From positions 1-64,000 of the forward strand of contig JANXSY010000173.1 of the NCBI GenBank assembly GCA_025356435.1: 64,000 nucleotides of DNA. The letters run 5' to 3'. Positions 26,618 through 34,993 of this stretch are shown one piece after another (position 1 is the first letter of the stretch; each line of letters opens with the position of its first letter). Made by a program: the position numbers and the translations under genes. Below the pieces are notes generated by a model. That model saw nothing but the letters and a program-made list of their open reading frames with translations, had not been told where the DNA came from and did not search any database. The DNA is from Isosphaeraceae bacterium (GTDB lineage: Bacteria > Planctomycetota > Planctomycetia > Isosphaerales > Isosphaeraceae).

Positions 26618-27088
26618 ATGAAACACATCCACATCAGGCCCGGCCACTTCTGGAGCGAGTTCAAGGCGTTCGCGTTCAAGGGCAACCTGCTCAACCTCGC
26701 CGTCGCTATCGTGATCGGCAACGCCTTTGGCGCGTTGGTCGCGTCGCTTGTCAAGAACATCCTTATGCCAACTATCAGTTACGTCATGCCTAACTCGGGC
26801 ACCTACCGTGAGTGGCACATCGGCAAAGTCGAGATCGGGGCCTTCCTCGGCGAGATGCTCAACTTCACGATCATCGCCATGGCGCTGTTCGTCATCGTCG
26901 TCAAACTCTTCGGCACGATGCAAAGACTGCTCTCGCCCAACGACCCAGGGTCGACCACGAAGGAGTGCCCGTTCTGCTTCTCAGTGATCTCCGAGAAGGC
27001 GATCCGGTGCCCGCAATGCACGTCCAGACTCGCCGAGGAGCGGGACGCCCACCACGACCGCGAGCCGGTTTCTTCGGATTCGGCCTAA
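26618..27088 (+). CDS. mscL: Large-conductance mechanosensitive channel with zinc-ribbon tail
   Basis: 156 residues. The MscL core is clear: 'FKAFAFKGNLLNLAVAIVIGNAFGALVASLVKNILMP' is the first helix with its gating region, and 'LNFTIIAMALFVIVVKLF' the second. MscL opens under membrane tension to release solutes during hypo-osmotic shock. In place of the usual C-terminal bundle helix there is a four-cysteine zinc-ribbon-like segment, C117-P-F-C120 and C131-P-Q-C134, followed by a charged tail. Similar tails occur in some other MscL homologues. AAGGAG lies about 13 bases before the chosen ATG; the open frame continues upstream to 26447, but the family N-terminus starts here. Confidence 0.88.
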   Translation: MKHIHIRPGHFWSEFKAFAFKGNLLNLAVAIVIGNAFGALVASLVKNILMPTISYVMPNSGTYREWHIGKVEIGAFLGEMLNFTIIAMALFVIVVKLFGTMQRLLSPNDPGSTTKECPFCFSVISEKAIRCPQCTSRLAEERDAHHDREPVSSDSA

Positions 27089-27119
27089 GACGCGTGGCCG
27101 TTGAGCGTCTATGATGGAA

Positions 27120-27165
27120 GACCGCCGCACTCTCGACGAATTCGAGTGACCCTCTCGCGGCGGTC
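27120..27165 (+). terminator. Hairpin after mscL
   Basis: Outer arms GACCGCCGC (27120-27128) and GCGGCGGTC (27157-27165) pair perfectly, and the enclosed bases form a smaller CACTC/GAGTG stem. It lies 31 bases after the mscL stop and is the best candidate for its terminator. Confidence 0.55.
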
Positions 27166-27291
27166 TCGGGGAACCGACTCGGGCGCGATTGCGTCCAACG
27201 GGCGAGCATAATCGCTCGTCTGACGCACCCGAAGGCCGGTCGCAAGGCACGCCGGATCGCCCAACGATCTGCGCGAGGGAGGACTTCCGCC

Positions 27292-29619
27292 ATGATGTCT
27301 CGCCGCCTCACCGTCTCGACCTTAGCACTGCTCGCGCTGGCGTGTTCCGCTCAGTTCGCGAGGGCGCAGGGCCTCATGATCGACCGCCGTCCCCACGTCC
27401 CACTCGCGCGGGCCTATGAGATCCGCGACGTCTCGATCGACGCCCGCGTCCGCGAACAGGTGGCCGAAGTCCAGGTTGCCCAGACTTTCTACAACCCTAA
27501 CTCCGCCACGATCGAGGCCGAATATCTCTTCCCGCTTCCCGAAGAGGGGGCGATCCAGAATTTCGTCCTTCTGGTCGACGGCAAGGAAATGCCAGGTCGG
27601 CTCCTGCCGAAAGAGGAGGCCAGGCGGATCTACGAGGAGATCGTCCGGACCAAACGCGACCCCGCCCTGCTCGAATACATGGGCCGGGGGATGTACCGCA
27701 CGAGTGTCTTCCCGATCCCCCCGGGTGCCGAGCGGAAGGTCACTCTCCGCTATACCCAGCTCTGCAAACGTGAGCGCGACGTCGTCGAGTTCGCCTACCC
27801 GCTCAGCACGCAACGCTTCACCTCGAAGCCGATCCATCGGCTCTCGCTGACGATGCGGATCGAGAGCCGAGACGCGATCAAGTCGCTCTACTCGCCGATC
27901 TACGACACCGCCATCAGCCGCGCGGGGGAGCATGAGGCGAAGGTTGAGATGAACCTCCGCGAGACGATCCCGACCCAGGATTTCAAGCTGGTCTACACCC
28001 TCTCCGAAGGGGCGATCGGCGCGACCGTCTTGAGCTATCGGCCGAGCGAATCTGAAGACGGCTATTTCCTGCTCCTTGCGAGCCCGCAGGTAAAGGCCCC
28101 CGACCAGCGACCCCTGCCGAAGTCGGTCGTTTTCGTACTCGACCGGTCGGGCTCAATGGCGGGCAAGAAGATCGAGCAGGCGAAGAACGCCCTCAACTTC
28201 GTGCTCAACAACCTCCGAGATGATGACACCTTTAACATCGTCGCCTATGATGACCGCGTCGAGACTTACAAGCCCGAGCTTCAGCGCTACTCTTCGACCA
28301 CCCGTGACGAGGCGACCCGGTTCGTCTCCAACATCCGCGAAGGCGGCAGCACCAACATCAACGACGCCCTCAAGTCAGCGATGGCGATGGTGCAAGATGA
28401 GTCCCGTCCCAGCTACATCATCTTCCTCACCGATGGCCTCCCCACAGCGGGCGAGACGGCCGAGTTGAAGATCGCCGAGAACGCCAAGCAGGCCAACAAG
28501 GCCCACGTCCGCCTGTTCGCCTTTGGTGTCGGGTTCGACGTGAACGCCCGCCTGCTCGACCGGCTCAGCGGCGGCAACAGCGGCACGAGCGAATACGTCC
28601 GCCCTGACGAAGATCTCGAAAAGCACGTCGGCGCGTTCTACGGCAAGATGACCCGTCCCGTCCTGTCCAGCCTCTCCGTCGAGATGGCAGGCACCGACGT
28701 CAACCGCACCTATCCCCGAGACATCCCCGACCTCTTCGAAGGCGGTCAACTCGTCTATGTCGGCCGCTATCGCCAGTCGGGCCGAACGACCGTCAAGCTC
28801 AGCGGCAAGGTCGCAGGCGAGGGGCGGTCAATCGAATTTCCCGCCGAGCTGGCCGGGTCGGGCCGGGGCACGTCGTATGACTTCGTCGAACGACTCTGGG
28901 CCATCCGCCGCGTCGGGTTCATCATCGACCAGATTGATCTCAACGGCCAGAACAAAGAACTCACTGAGGAACTCGTCAGCCTGAGCACGAAGTACGGCAT
29001 CCTCACGCCCTACACGTCGTTCCTTGCCGATGAGCGGGTCAACCTTCACGCCAAGGCCGAAAATGGGATGCAGGCCGGCCGCAATCTCAAAGAACTTCGG
29101 GTCGTCGAGGGTCATTATGGCGTGGCCCAGCGCGGGGTGAAGCAAGCCTACAACCTGGCTGACAAGGCCGACTTCGCCAAGTCAAACGTTGCGGTCCATG
29201 ACGCCGTCGCCGCAGCCGCCCCCGCCGGTCCCGCCTCTGGTGGACAGGTGCTTACCAGGCGATCACAGGTCGGAAACTCGCAACTTCCGGGAATGATGAG
29301 CGGAGGAATGGGCGGAGGCATGGGCGGCAGTGGCGGGATGATGGGCATGAGTAGCGCCCCAGTCTCGACCGTGGCGAACGTCCGTCAGCTCGGCAACAAG
29401 ACTTTCTATCGCAAGGCTAACCGATGGGTTGACGTCGAGGTCAAGCCAGAGGACGACGCCAAGGCCAAGGTCGTCGAACAGTTCAGCGAAGAGTTCTTCA
29501 AGATCGCCCGGGGCCAGTCGGCCGAGATGAACCAGTACCTCAGCCTCCCCGAGGCGGTGACGGTCAACATCGACGGCCAGGTCTACCGGTTCGACCCGCC
29601 CAAATCCAACCCGAATTGA
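27292..29619 (+). CDS. VIT and VWA domain protein, secreted
   Basis: 775 residues with a signal peptide (about 1-25). A VIT domain (about 30-165) shows 'VAQTFYNPNSATIEAEYLFPLPEEGAIQNF' and 'RRIYEEIVRTKRDPALLEY', the hallmarks shared with inter-alpha-trypsin inhibitor heavy chains. A VWA domain follows (about 275-450) with D284-R-S-G-S, 'GGSTNINDAL' and 'LTDGLP' completing the MIDAS. The C-terminal part has a helical stretch and a Gly/Met-rich low-complexity segment (about 667-690). Such proteins are periplasmic or cell-surface, and are common in planctomycetes and myxobacteria; their role is not established. Two adjacent ATG codons start the gene, behind GGAGGA. It may be functionally linked to the VWA proteins of the opposite-strand operon, but only by proximity. 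Confidence 0.86.
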   Translation: MMSRRLTVSTLALLALACSAQFARAQGLMIDRRPHVPLARAYEIRDVSIDARVREQVAEVQVAQTFYNPNSATIEAEYLFPLPEEGAIQNFVLLVDGKEMPGRLLPKEEARRIYEEIVRTKRDPALLEYMGRGMYRTSVFPIPPGAERKVTLRYTQLCKRERDVVEFAYPLSTQRFTSKPIHRLSLTMRIESRDAIKSLYSPIYDTAISRAGEHEAKVEMNLRETIPTQDFKLVYTLSEGAIGATVLSYRPSESEDGYFLLLASPQVKAPDQRPLPKSVVFVLDRSGSMAGKKIEQAKNALNFVLNNLRDDDTFNIVAYDDRVETYKPELQRYSSTTRDEATRFVSNIREGGSTNINDALKSAMAMVQDESRPSYIIFLTDGLPTAGETAELKIAENAKQANKAHVRLFAFGVGFDVNARLLDRLSGGNSGTSEYVRPDEDLEKHVGAFYGKMTRPVLSSLSVEMAGTDVNRTYPRDIPDLFEGGQLVYVGRYRQSGRTTVKLSGKVAGEGRSIEFPAELAGSGRGTSYDFVERLWAIRRVGFIIDQIDLNGQNKELTEELVSLSTKYGILTPYTSFLADERVNLHAKAENGMQAGRNLKELRVVEGHYGVAQRGVKQAYNLADKADFAKSNVAVHDAVAAAAPAGPASGGQVLTRRSQVGNSQLPGMMSGGMGGGMGGSGGMMGMSSAPVSTVANVRQLGNKTFYRKANRWVDVEVKPEDDAKAKVVEQFSEEFFKIARGQSAEMNQYLSLPEAVTVNIDGQVYRFDPPKSNPN

Positions 29620-29796
29620 TTGGGGCTTGGCGTCAGGGAAATCAGGGGCGTGTCGACTTCACGGTCGGCTCGCCCCTCTTGCGTTCCTCTTGATCGGATT
29701 CACGGGATCGAACGATCTCCGGCCCCGATCATGTCTCTGCTCTTTGACAATTCGACTCGATTTGAAGCCCCAGGACGGCGCACCGATAGACTGTTG

Positions 29797-30090
29797 CGCC
29801 GAGCGAAGCCAATCCGGTCCCCTCCCCACCCCGTGGGGGAGGGCTAGGGTGGGGGGGCATACCGCACAACCTTTCGACCGAGCGAACCCAACCGACATCG
29901 ACCGATCATCGCGCCAAACGAACCCAACACCGAGAGACGGACCCCGACCGCGCCGAACGAAGCCAACGCCCTGGCCAGCCCTGATCGCGCCGAACGAACC
30001 CAAGCTCGACCGTTCCTCACGTCTTTGAGGCGAGACCTAGTCAGTCAGCCGTCGAGAAGCGGAGGGCCATTTGACCGAACGAAGCCATTC
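29797..30090 (+). repeat. Six copies of a GCGCCGAACGAACCCAA-type repeat
   Basis: Copies begin at about 29797, 29875, 29911, 29950, 29987 and 30073, each about 18 bases long and around the consensus GCGCCGAACGAAGCCAAC (the AAGCC also appears as AACCC). Spacing is uneven: 78, 36, 39, 37 and 86 bases. All point the same way. I recall this kind of repeat between genes in other Isosphaeraceae-like genomes, but could not check. Confidence 0.75.
29819..29843. repeat. C/G-rich dyad followed by a G-run
   Basis: CCCCTCCCCAC and GTGGGGGAGGG pair with one bulged base across a 3-base loop, and a G-rich tract continues to about 29857. It may be the terminator of the VIT-VWA gene or part of a dispersed intergenic element. 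Confidence 0.5.
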
Positions 30091-30241
30091 TCGACCTACG
30101 TCGTGTCGGACTGACTCGTGGGGGGGACTGAGCCCACTCGACGAGACCTCGGCGGGCGTTGTACCATGTGCGACCGAAGGAGCGACGGTCCGCCAGGAGG
30201 GTTTCGGCCGAGGATCGGATCAACCCCGAGGTACGACTCCC

Positions 30242-31294
30242 TTGCCCTCCGCGACCACGTCCGGTCAGATACCGTCGCCACTTAGCGACGCGTCTCGGGT
30301 ACCCAAGTACCTCATCACGATCGACACCGAAGGCGACGACCAGTGGTCACGCCCCAAGACGATCACTACGCGCAACTCCGCCTTCTTGCCAAGATTCCAG
30401 GCGGTCTGTGAGAAGAACGGGCTCAAACCGACCTATCTCACAAATTACGAGATGGCGCTCTGCCCCGTCTTCCGCGAGTTCGCCCGAGACGTTCTGGCGC
30501 GAGACGCGGGCGAAGTCGGCATGCACCTCCACGCATGGAACAGCCCGCCCCTCACGTCAAGGACTGTCGACGACTTCCAACATCACCCCTATCTCATGGA
30601 ATATTCCGAGTCGATGATCCGTGAGAAGGTCGCGGTGATGACAAACTTGCTTGAAGACACCTTCGGGCGGCCAGTCGTGAGCCATCGCGCGGGTCGATGG
30701 GGATTCGACGCCGTCTATGCTCGCGCCCTGATCGACCGGGGCTATCTCGTCGACTGCTCGGTCACGCCGCGCGTCTCCTGGAAATCGTCCCGAGGCGCAC
30801 CCGACGGCTCAGGCGGTCCTGACTTCCGGTCCTTCCCCGACAGCGCGTATTTCCTCGATCCTGCCGACATCAGCCGGCCCGGCGGCTCGCCGTTGCTTGA
30901 AGTGCCGATGACTATCGTCGGGCCGCTCGACCCGGTCGGGCGGGGGCTGCATCGGATGGTGTCGGGCGCGCCGAAGGTCTTCCGGGCTCCGGTCAATCGG
31001 CTCTATCCACCGGTCAACTGGCTCAGGCCGAATGGGTCGAACCTCAAGTCGATGCTGGACATCCAGCGGCACGCGATCGACTCCGGGGCCGACTACGCCG
31101 AATTCATGCTCCACTCCTCCGAATTCATGCCGGGCGGTAGCCCCAAATTCCCCGGAGATCGCGAGATCGAATCCCTCTATGACAACCTCGAACAGCTCTT
31201 CGAGGCTGCAGGTCGGTCGTTCCAGGGCGAGACCTTGAAGGAATACCATCAGACTCATTCAGACGCTTATGCGATCAAGACACAGTATCAATAA
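30242..31294 (+). CDS. Polysaccharide deacetylase-like (WalW-type) protein
   Basis: 350 residues from the chosen start. The NodB-like core begins with 'KYLITIDTEGDDQW' (the two acids of the metal site), followed by 'GEVGMHLHAWNSPP' with histidine ligands, 'SHRAGRWGFD' and a C-terminal 'AEFMLHSSEFMPGGSPKF'. These enzymes remove N- or O-acetyl groups from polysaccharide; WalW-like members occur in exopolysaccharide clusters. The open frame reaches up to 30071, but its first 60 codons run through the dispersed repeat, so they are unlikely to be coding. A TTG at 30242 with GAGG ten bases before is my best guess; the start is uncertain. The gene opens the first polysaccharide half and is followed by an ATP-grasp ligase. 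Confidence 0.72.
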   Translation: MPSATTSGQIPSPLSDASRVPKYLITIDTEGDDQWSRPKTITTRNSAFLPRFQAVCEKNGLKPTYLTNYEMALCPVFREFARDVLARDAGEVGMHLHAWNSPPLTSRTVDDFQHHPYLMEYSESMIREKVAVMTNLLEDTFGRPVVSHRAGRWGFDAVYARALIDRGYLVDCSVTPRVSWKSSRGAPDGSGGPDFRSFPDSAYFLDPADISRPGGSPLLEVPMTIVGPLDPVGRGLHRMVSGAPKVFRAPVNRLYPPVNWLRPNGSNLKSMLDIQRHAIDSGADYAEFMLHSSEFMPGGSPKFPGDREIESLYDNLEQLFEAAGRSFQGETLKEYHQTHSDAYAIKTQYQ

Positions 31295-31347
31295 TAAGTA
31301 AACATTGTAACATCAGCACTTAATTGATATTTGGAGGGTGAGAGGAC

Positions 31348-32595
31348 ATGGGACTGAACCCGAACAAGGCGGAGGTCGGCTGGCTGCCGGTCGTGGTGGG
31401 TGGTGCGTTCTATACGGGGCTGGGACTGATGCGCAACCTGACGCGGCGGGGCGTCACCACCTGCTGCATCGATAACAATGACAACCAGCCCGCCTTTCGC
31501 TCGATCTACGGGTCGGCCCATAGATGTCCGAACCCTGATCACAGGCCTGAGGAATGGCTGGAGTTCATGATCGGGCTGTCGCGCAAGCTTGGACAGAAGC
31601 CCGTATTCATCCCCACCGCTGATCGCTTTGTGTCCGCGACCGCGAAGTATGCCGACGAGCTCCAGGAGCATTACGTCTTCCACCGCAAGACGATCGATCT
31701 CCAGGCCCTCCTCGCGACAAAGCAGAGGCAATACGAGCTGGCCGACGCGCATGGAATGCCGATACCTCGAACGTGCTATGTCCAGTCAGAGGCGGAGGTT
31801 GACGCATTCGCGGCGGTCGCGCAATTCCCCTGCCTTCTCAAGCCGCTTCAGGGGGCTGAATGGCAGCCGCTGGCAGTCGGCCACCCCTTTCGCAACCGGA
31901 AGCTGACCACGGCGGCCACCCCCGCAGATCTCGCTGCCGCCTATAAGATGGCCGCCGAGATTAACCCCAGGGTCGTGGTTCAGGAAGTCATCGAGGGGCT
32001 GGACACGGTGAAGTCGGTTTATCTGTCCTGCTATGGCCGCGACGGGAGCCGGATTGCGTCGTGCGTGGTCCGAGAGCTGCGGACCAATCCCATCAACTAT
32101 GGCTCGGCGAGCGTCGTTGAGCCGATAGACGACCCGGAGATCGACTCTCTGTGTGACCGGTTCTTGCGGAGCATCGGCTATGTCGGCCTCTGTGAGATCG
32201 AAGTCAAGCGCGACACCCGCGACGGTCGGGTCAAAATGATCGAGACCAATCCCCGCTATACGGGAACCTCCGACGCCGCGCCCTACGCGGGGGTCGACCT
32301 GGGGTGGGTCCACTACCTCGACGTGATCGGCCGAGAGGTATCCCCCGTCTCGTGGGACGGCCGGGACTACCGGCATATCGCCCTGCATCGTGACTTCTCG
32401 TCGATCGGAATGTACCGCCGCGAGGGCTTGGAGACCTGGCGGTCGATCCTGCGATCGTACCGTCGCCCGAGGGCCTTCTACGATTTTGATCCCCGCGACT
32501 GGCGGGTCGCCACGCAGACCGTTTTCGACCTCTCGCGGATGGTTGTCGGGTCGGTCGTACGCAAGGTCTTCCCGAAGCGTCGTCCGGGCCCGTGA
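31348..32595 (+). CDS. ATP-grasp carboxylate-amine/thiol ligase-like protein
   Basis: 415 residues. An N-terminal Rossmann-like part ('VVVGGAFYTGLGLMRNLTRRG') leads into an ATP-grasp fold: 'FPCLLKPLQGAEW' carries the ATP-binding lysine, 'VVVQEVIEGLD' the adenine-contacting strand, and 'GLCEIEVKRD' with 'KMIETNPRYTG' the two magnesium-binding acids. Such enzymes join a carboxylate to an amine using ATP. Exosortase-type polysaccharide clusters often carry one beside a deacetylase, suggesting addition of an amino acid or similar group to the glycan, but the substrates are unknown. A strong GGAGGGTGAGAGGAC lies before the ATG. The C-terminus is basic. Confidence 0.8.
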   Translation: MGLNPNKAEVGWLPVVVGGAFYTGLGLMRNLTRRGVTTCCIDNNDNQPAFRSIYGSAHRCPNPDHRPEEWLEFMIGLSRKLGQKPVFIPTADRFVSATAKYADELQEHYVFHRKTIDLQALLATKQRQYELADAHGMPIPRTCYVQSEAEVDAFAAVAQFPCLLKPLQGAEWQPLAVGHPFRNRKLTTAATPADLAAAYKMAAEINPRVVVQEVIEGLDTVKSVYLSCYGRDGSRIASCVVRELRTNPINYGSASVVEPIDDPEIDSLCDRFLRSIGYVGLCEIEVKRDTRDGRVKMIETNPRYTGTSDAAPYAGVDLGWVHYLDVIGREVSPVSWDGRDYRHIALHRDFSSIGMYRREGLETWRSILRSYRRPRAFYDFDPRDWRVATQTVFDLSRMVVGSVVRKVFPKRRPGP

Positions 32596-32765
32596 TGGAG
32601 CGACTTCGAGGCCAAAGCAGCTGGGCTCGCCAATGGGTGAGCGAGGGTCGGTTGGCACGGCGGTTGAGGATCGCTAAGATAAAGCGTTCTTGAGGCGAAG
32701 CGGGTCGGCAAACGGATCTCGGCGTTCGAGGTCGTCCCGCCAGACCAAAGGGAGATGTTCGTATC

Positions 32766-33704
32766 GTGGACGAGCAGCAACTGGGTGCGGATAGAGGCGG
32801 GAGCGGGCCGGCAAGCCTGGCGCTCGCGATGACGGCCCTGCTGGCCGCGGCGATCGGTTGGTCGTTTCGGTCGAGCTTCGCTGTCCTTATAGACCGCTGG
32901 ACGCGCGACGATAATTACACTTATGGTTGGCTGATCATCCCGATCGCCGTGGCCATCCTCTGGCAACGTCGCGATCGGCTGGCCGGCTTGAACGTCCGGC
33001 CATCGTGGTTCAATTTCATTCCGCTGGCAGTGCTCTTCGCGAGCCGTTACTGGCTCTATGAGCGCAACGACCAGTGGCTCGAAGCGGCGATGATCCCGGT
33101 CGTTGTCGCTGCGACGGTGTTCGCCATGGGCGGTTGGAGGCTCATCAAGTGGACGTTGCCAGCGGTGATCTATCTGTTCTTCATGATCCCACTGCCGCCC
33201 CGGTTCAATGATCTCCTCGCCGCGCCCCTCCAGACGCTCGCCACGATCGGCTCGGTCTCGGTCTTGCAAGCGATCGGGCAGCCGGTGCTCGCTGAGGGGA
33301 ACGTGATCTGGATCGGCTCGCAGCGACTTGAGGTGGCCGAAGCCTGCCGGGGACTGTCGATGCTCCTGGCCTTCGTCTCCCTGATTACGGCGATGGTCAT
33401 CTTCGTCAAGCGGCCGATCTGGGAGCGGATCGTTCTGCTGGCGAGTACCATCCCGATTGCGCTCATTTCCAACATCATCAGGATCGCTGTTACGGCCGTC
33501 CTTTACAGGTATTTCGACAGGCCTGTGAAGAGCATCCACGACTGGGCGGGGCTGGCGATGATGGTACTGGCACTTGGTTTCGTCGCGATCGAGCTCAAGG
33601 TCATGGAGTGGCTGGTAGTCGAAGATCGCTCGTCCGAGACGCCGACCCTTCTGCGGGCGTCGTACGGGCCAGATTCGGGTCATCAGGGGCCGGGCCGCTC
33701 ATGA
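32766..33704 (+). CDS. xrt: Exosortase (first copy)
   Basis: 312 residues, about eight membrane helices. The catalytic triad of the exosortase/archaeosortase family is in place: C194 in 'VAEACRGLSM', R239 in 'SNIIRIAVT' and H258 in 'SIHDWAGL'. The 'FFMIPLPPRFND' element before the Cys is also typical. Exosortases cut C-terminal PEP-CTERM-like signals of exported proteins at the inner membrane and pass them on, usually in organisms that also make exopolysaccharide. No EpsI domain is fused at the C-terminus. The start is a GTG preceded by GGGAG. Its stop overlaps the start of the next glycosyltransferase (ATGA). Confidence 0.88.
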   Translation: MDEQQLGADRGGSGPASLALAMTALLAAAIGWSFRSSFAVLIDRWTRDDNYTYGWLIIPIAVAILWQRRDRLAGLNVRPSWFNFIPLAVLFASRYWLYERNDQWLEAAMIPVVVAATVFAMGGWRLIKWTLPAVIYLFFMIPLPPRFNDLLAAPLQTLATIGSVSVLQAIGQPVLAEGNVIWIGSQRLEVAEACRGLSMLLAFVSLITAMVIFVKRPIWERIVLLASTIPIALISNIIRIAVTAVLYRYFDRPVKSIHDWAGLAMMVLALGFVAIELKVMEWLVVEDRSSETPTLLRASYGPDSGHQGPGRS

Positions 33705-34948
33705 AGATTGCCTACCTCAACCCAGTCGGGTCGATCGGCGGGGCCGAGATGTGCCTGCTCGACGTGCTCTCGTCGCTCCGATCGGCCCGCCCCGAGGCGA
33801 GGCCGTTCGTCCTGCTCGGCGATGACGGACCACTTCGGGGCGAAGTCGAGGCGTTAGGCATCCCTTGCGACGTCGTGCCGTTCCCTGTCGGGGTCGCCCA
33901 GCTCGGTGACGCCGGCGCGACTGGCCTGGCCAGAAAACTGACCCTGGCCCTGCGAGGTCTTGCCTCCGCGTCGGCCACTTTGGGCTATGCCCGTCGCCTG
34001 GCTCGTCGGCTTCGTTCGGAACGGCCAGACCTGGTGCAGACCAACGGCATGAAGATGCACCTGCTCGGCACATGGGCCGCACCCCGGGGCGTCCCGGTCG
34101 TGTGGCACCTCCACGACTATCTCGGTTCGAGAGCCGTGATGGCACGTTTGCTCCGCCTGGCGTCGCGGCGGGGCGTTGAGGCCGTCGCGGTCTCGGAGTC
34201 AGTCGCCGCCGACGCGCGGGCCACCCTCGGTCGAGGCGTCCCAGTCCACGCGATCTACAACCGGGTCGACGTCGATCGGTTCTGCCCCGGCCCAGGCAAC
34301 GGCCCCGCGCTCGACCGCGCGGCTGGTCTCGAAGAGGCGGCGATTGGGACGGTCCGCGTGGGTCTGGTCTCGACCTTCGCGACCTGGAAAGGCCACGACG
34401 TGTTCCTCCAGGCGGCTGCAGGAGTCACGGCCGGCTGCCCAGTGCGTTTCTACGTCGTCGGCGGGCCGATCTACCGCTCGGCAGGGTCGCAGGTGTCGAT
34501 GGATGACCTCAAGGCCCGCGCGTGGCAGCTTGGACTGACGGGCCGCATCGGTTTCACCGGCCATCAGACTGATCCGGCGCAAGTCTTGCAGTCACTTGAC
34601 GTCGTGGTCCACGCCAGCACCCGTCCCGAGCCGTTCGGAAGGGTGATTGTGGAAGGGATGGCTTGCGGCCGTCCTGTCGTGGCGATGGTTGAGGGGGGAG
34701 CTGGCGAGCTGTTCCGTGACGGGATAGACGCCCTCGGCTGCCCTCCCCGCGATTCCCGCTCTCTGTCCGCAGTGTTCACCCGCCTTATCAACGATCCCGA
34801 CCTTCGCTCACGTCTCGGTCTTGCCGCGCGGCAGGCCGTCCTCTCCCGATTCGACCGGGCGAGGCTCGCCGACGACTGGGCCCCGATCTACGATCGAGCC
34901 GTGCCCACGACCTCGGCGATGACCCTGATGGCCACGCACACCTCGTGA
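33701..34948 (+). CDS. GT4-family glycosyltransferase
   Basis: 415 residues, GT-B fold. The N-terminal donor-proximal part starts 'MKIAYLNPVGSIGGAEMCLLDVL' and the C-terminal nucleotide-sugar site includes 'VRVGLVSTFATWKGHDVFL' and the 'RPEPFGRVIVEGMACGRPVV' E-x7-E-like segment. It should transfer a sugar from a nucleotide donor to a growing lipid-linked glycan on the cytoplasmic face. The ATG at 33701 overlaps the exosortase stop by four bases and fits the family N-terminus; the frame is open further upstream inside the exosortase gene. Acceptor and donor are not readable. Confidence 0.85.
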   Translation: MKIAYLNPVGSIGGAEMCLLDVLSSLRSARPEARPFVLLGDDGPLRGEVEALGIPCDVVPFPVGVAQLGDAGATGLARKLTLALRGLASASATLGYARRLARRLRSERPDLVQTNGMKMHLLGTWAAPRGVPVVWHLHDYLGSRAVMARLLRLASRRGVEAVAVSESVAADARATLGRGVPVHAIYNRVDVDRFCPGPGNGPALDRAAGLEEAAIGTVRVGLVSTFATWKGHDVFLQAAAGVTAGCPVRFYVVGGPIYRSAGSQVSMDDLKARAWQLGLTGRIGFTGHQTDPAQVLQSLDVVVHASTRPEPFGRVIVEGMACGRPVVAMVEGGAGELFRDGIDALGCPPRDSRSLSAVFTRLINDPDLRSRLGLAARQAVLSRFDRARLADDWAPIYDRAVPTTSAMTLMATHTS

Positions 34949-34993
34949 CTGATCGCCTTCCAACCCCCTGACTGACGTCCCGAGGATTTCGAC

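Larger units (their letters stand above)
29620..30241. other. Long intergenic region, 622 bases
   Basis: No credible gene. It contains a G/C-rich dyad and six copies of a short dispersed repeat, both listed separately. Open frames across it translate the repeats into strings such as 'RTNPTPRDG' and are not believed. The last part leads into the polysaccharide deacetylase gene. Confidence 0.6.

Noticed and set aside
29797-30090. CRISPR array
   Set aside because: The repeats are about 18 bases, imperfect and unevenly spaced, and no cas gene is near.
32478-33683. 401-residue open frame on the minus strand
   Set aside because: Antisense to the first exosortase, whose catalytic residues are intact.
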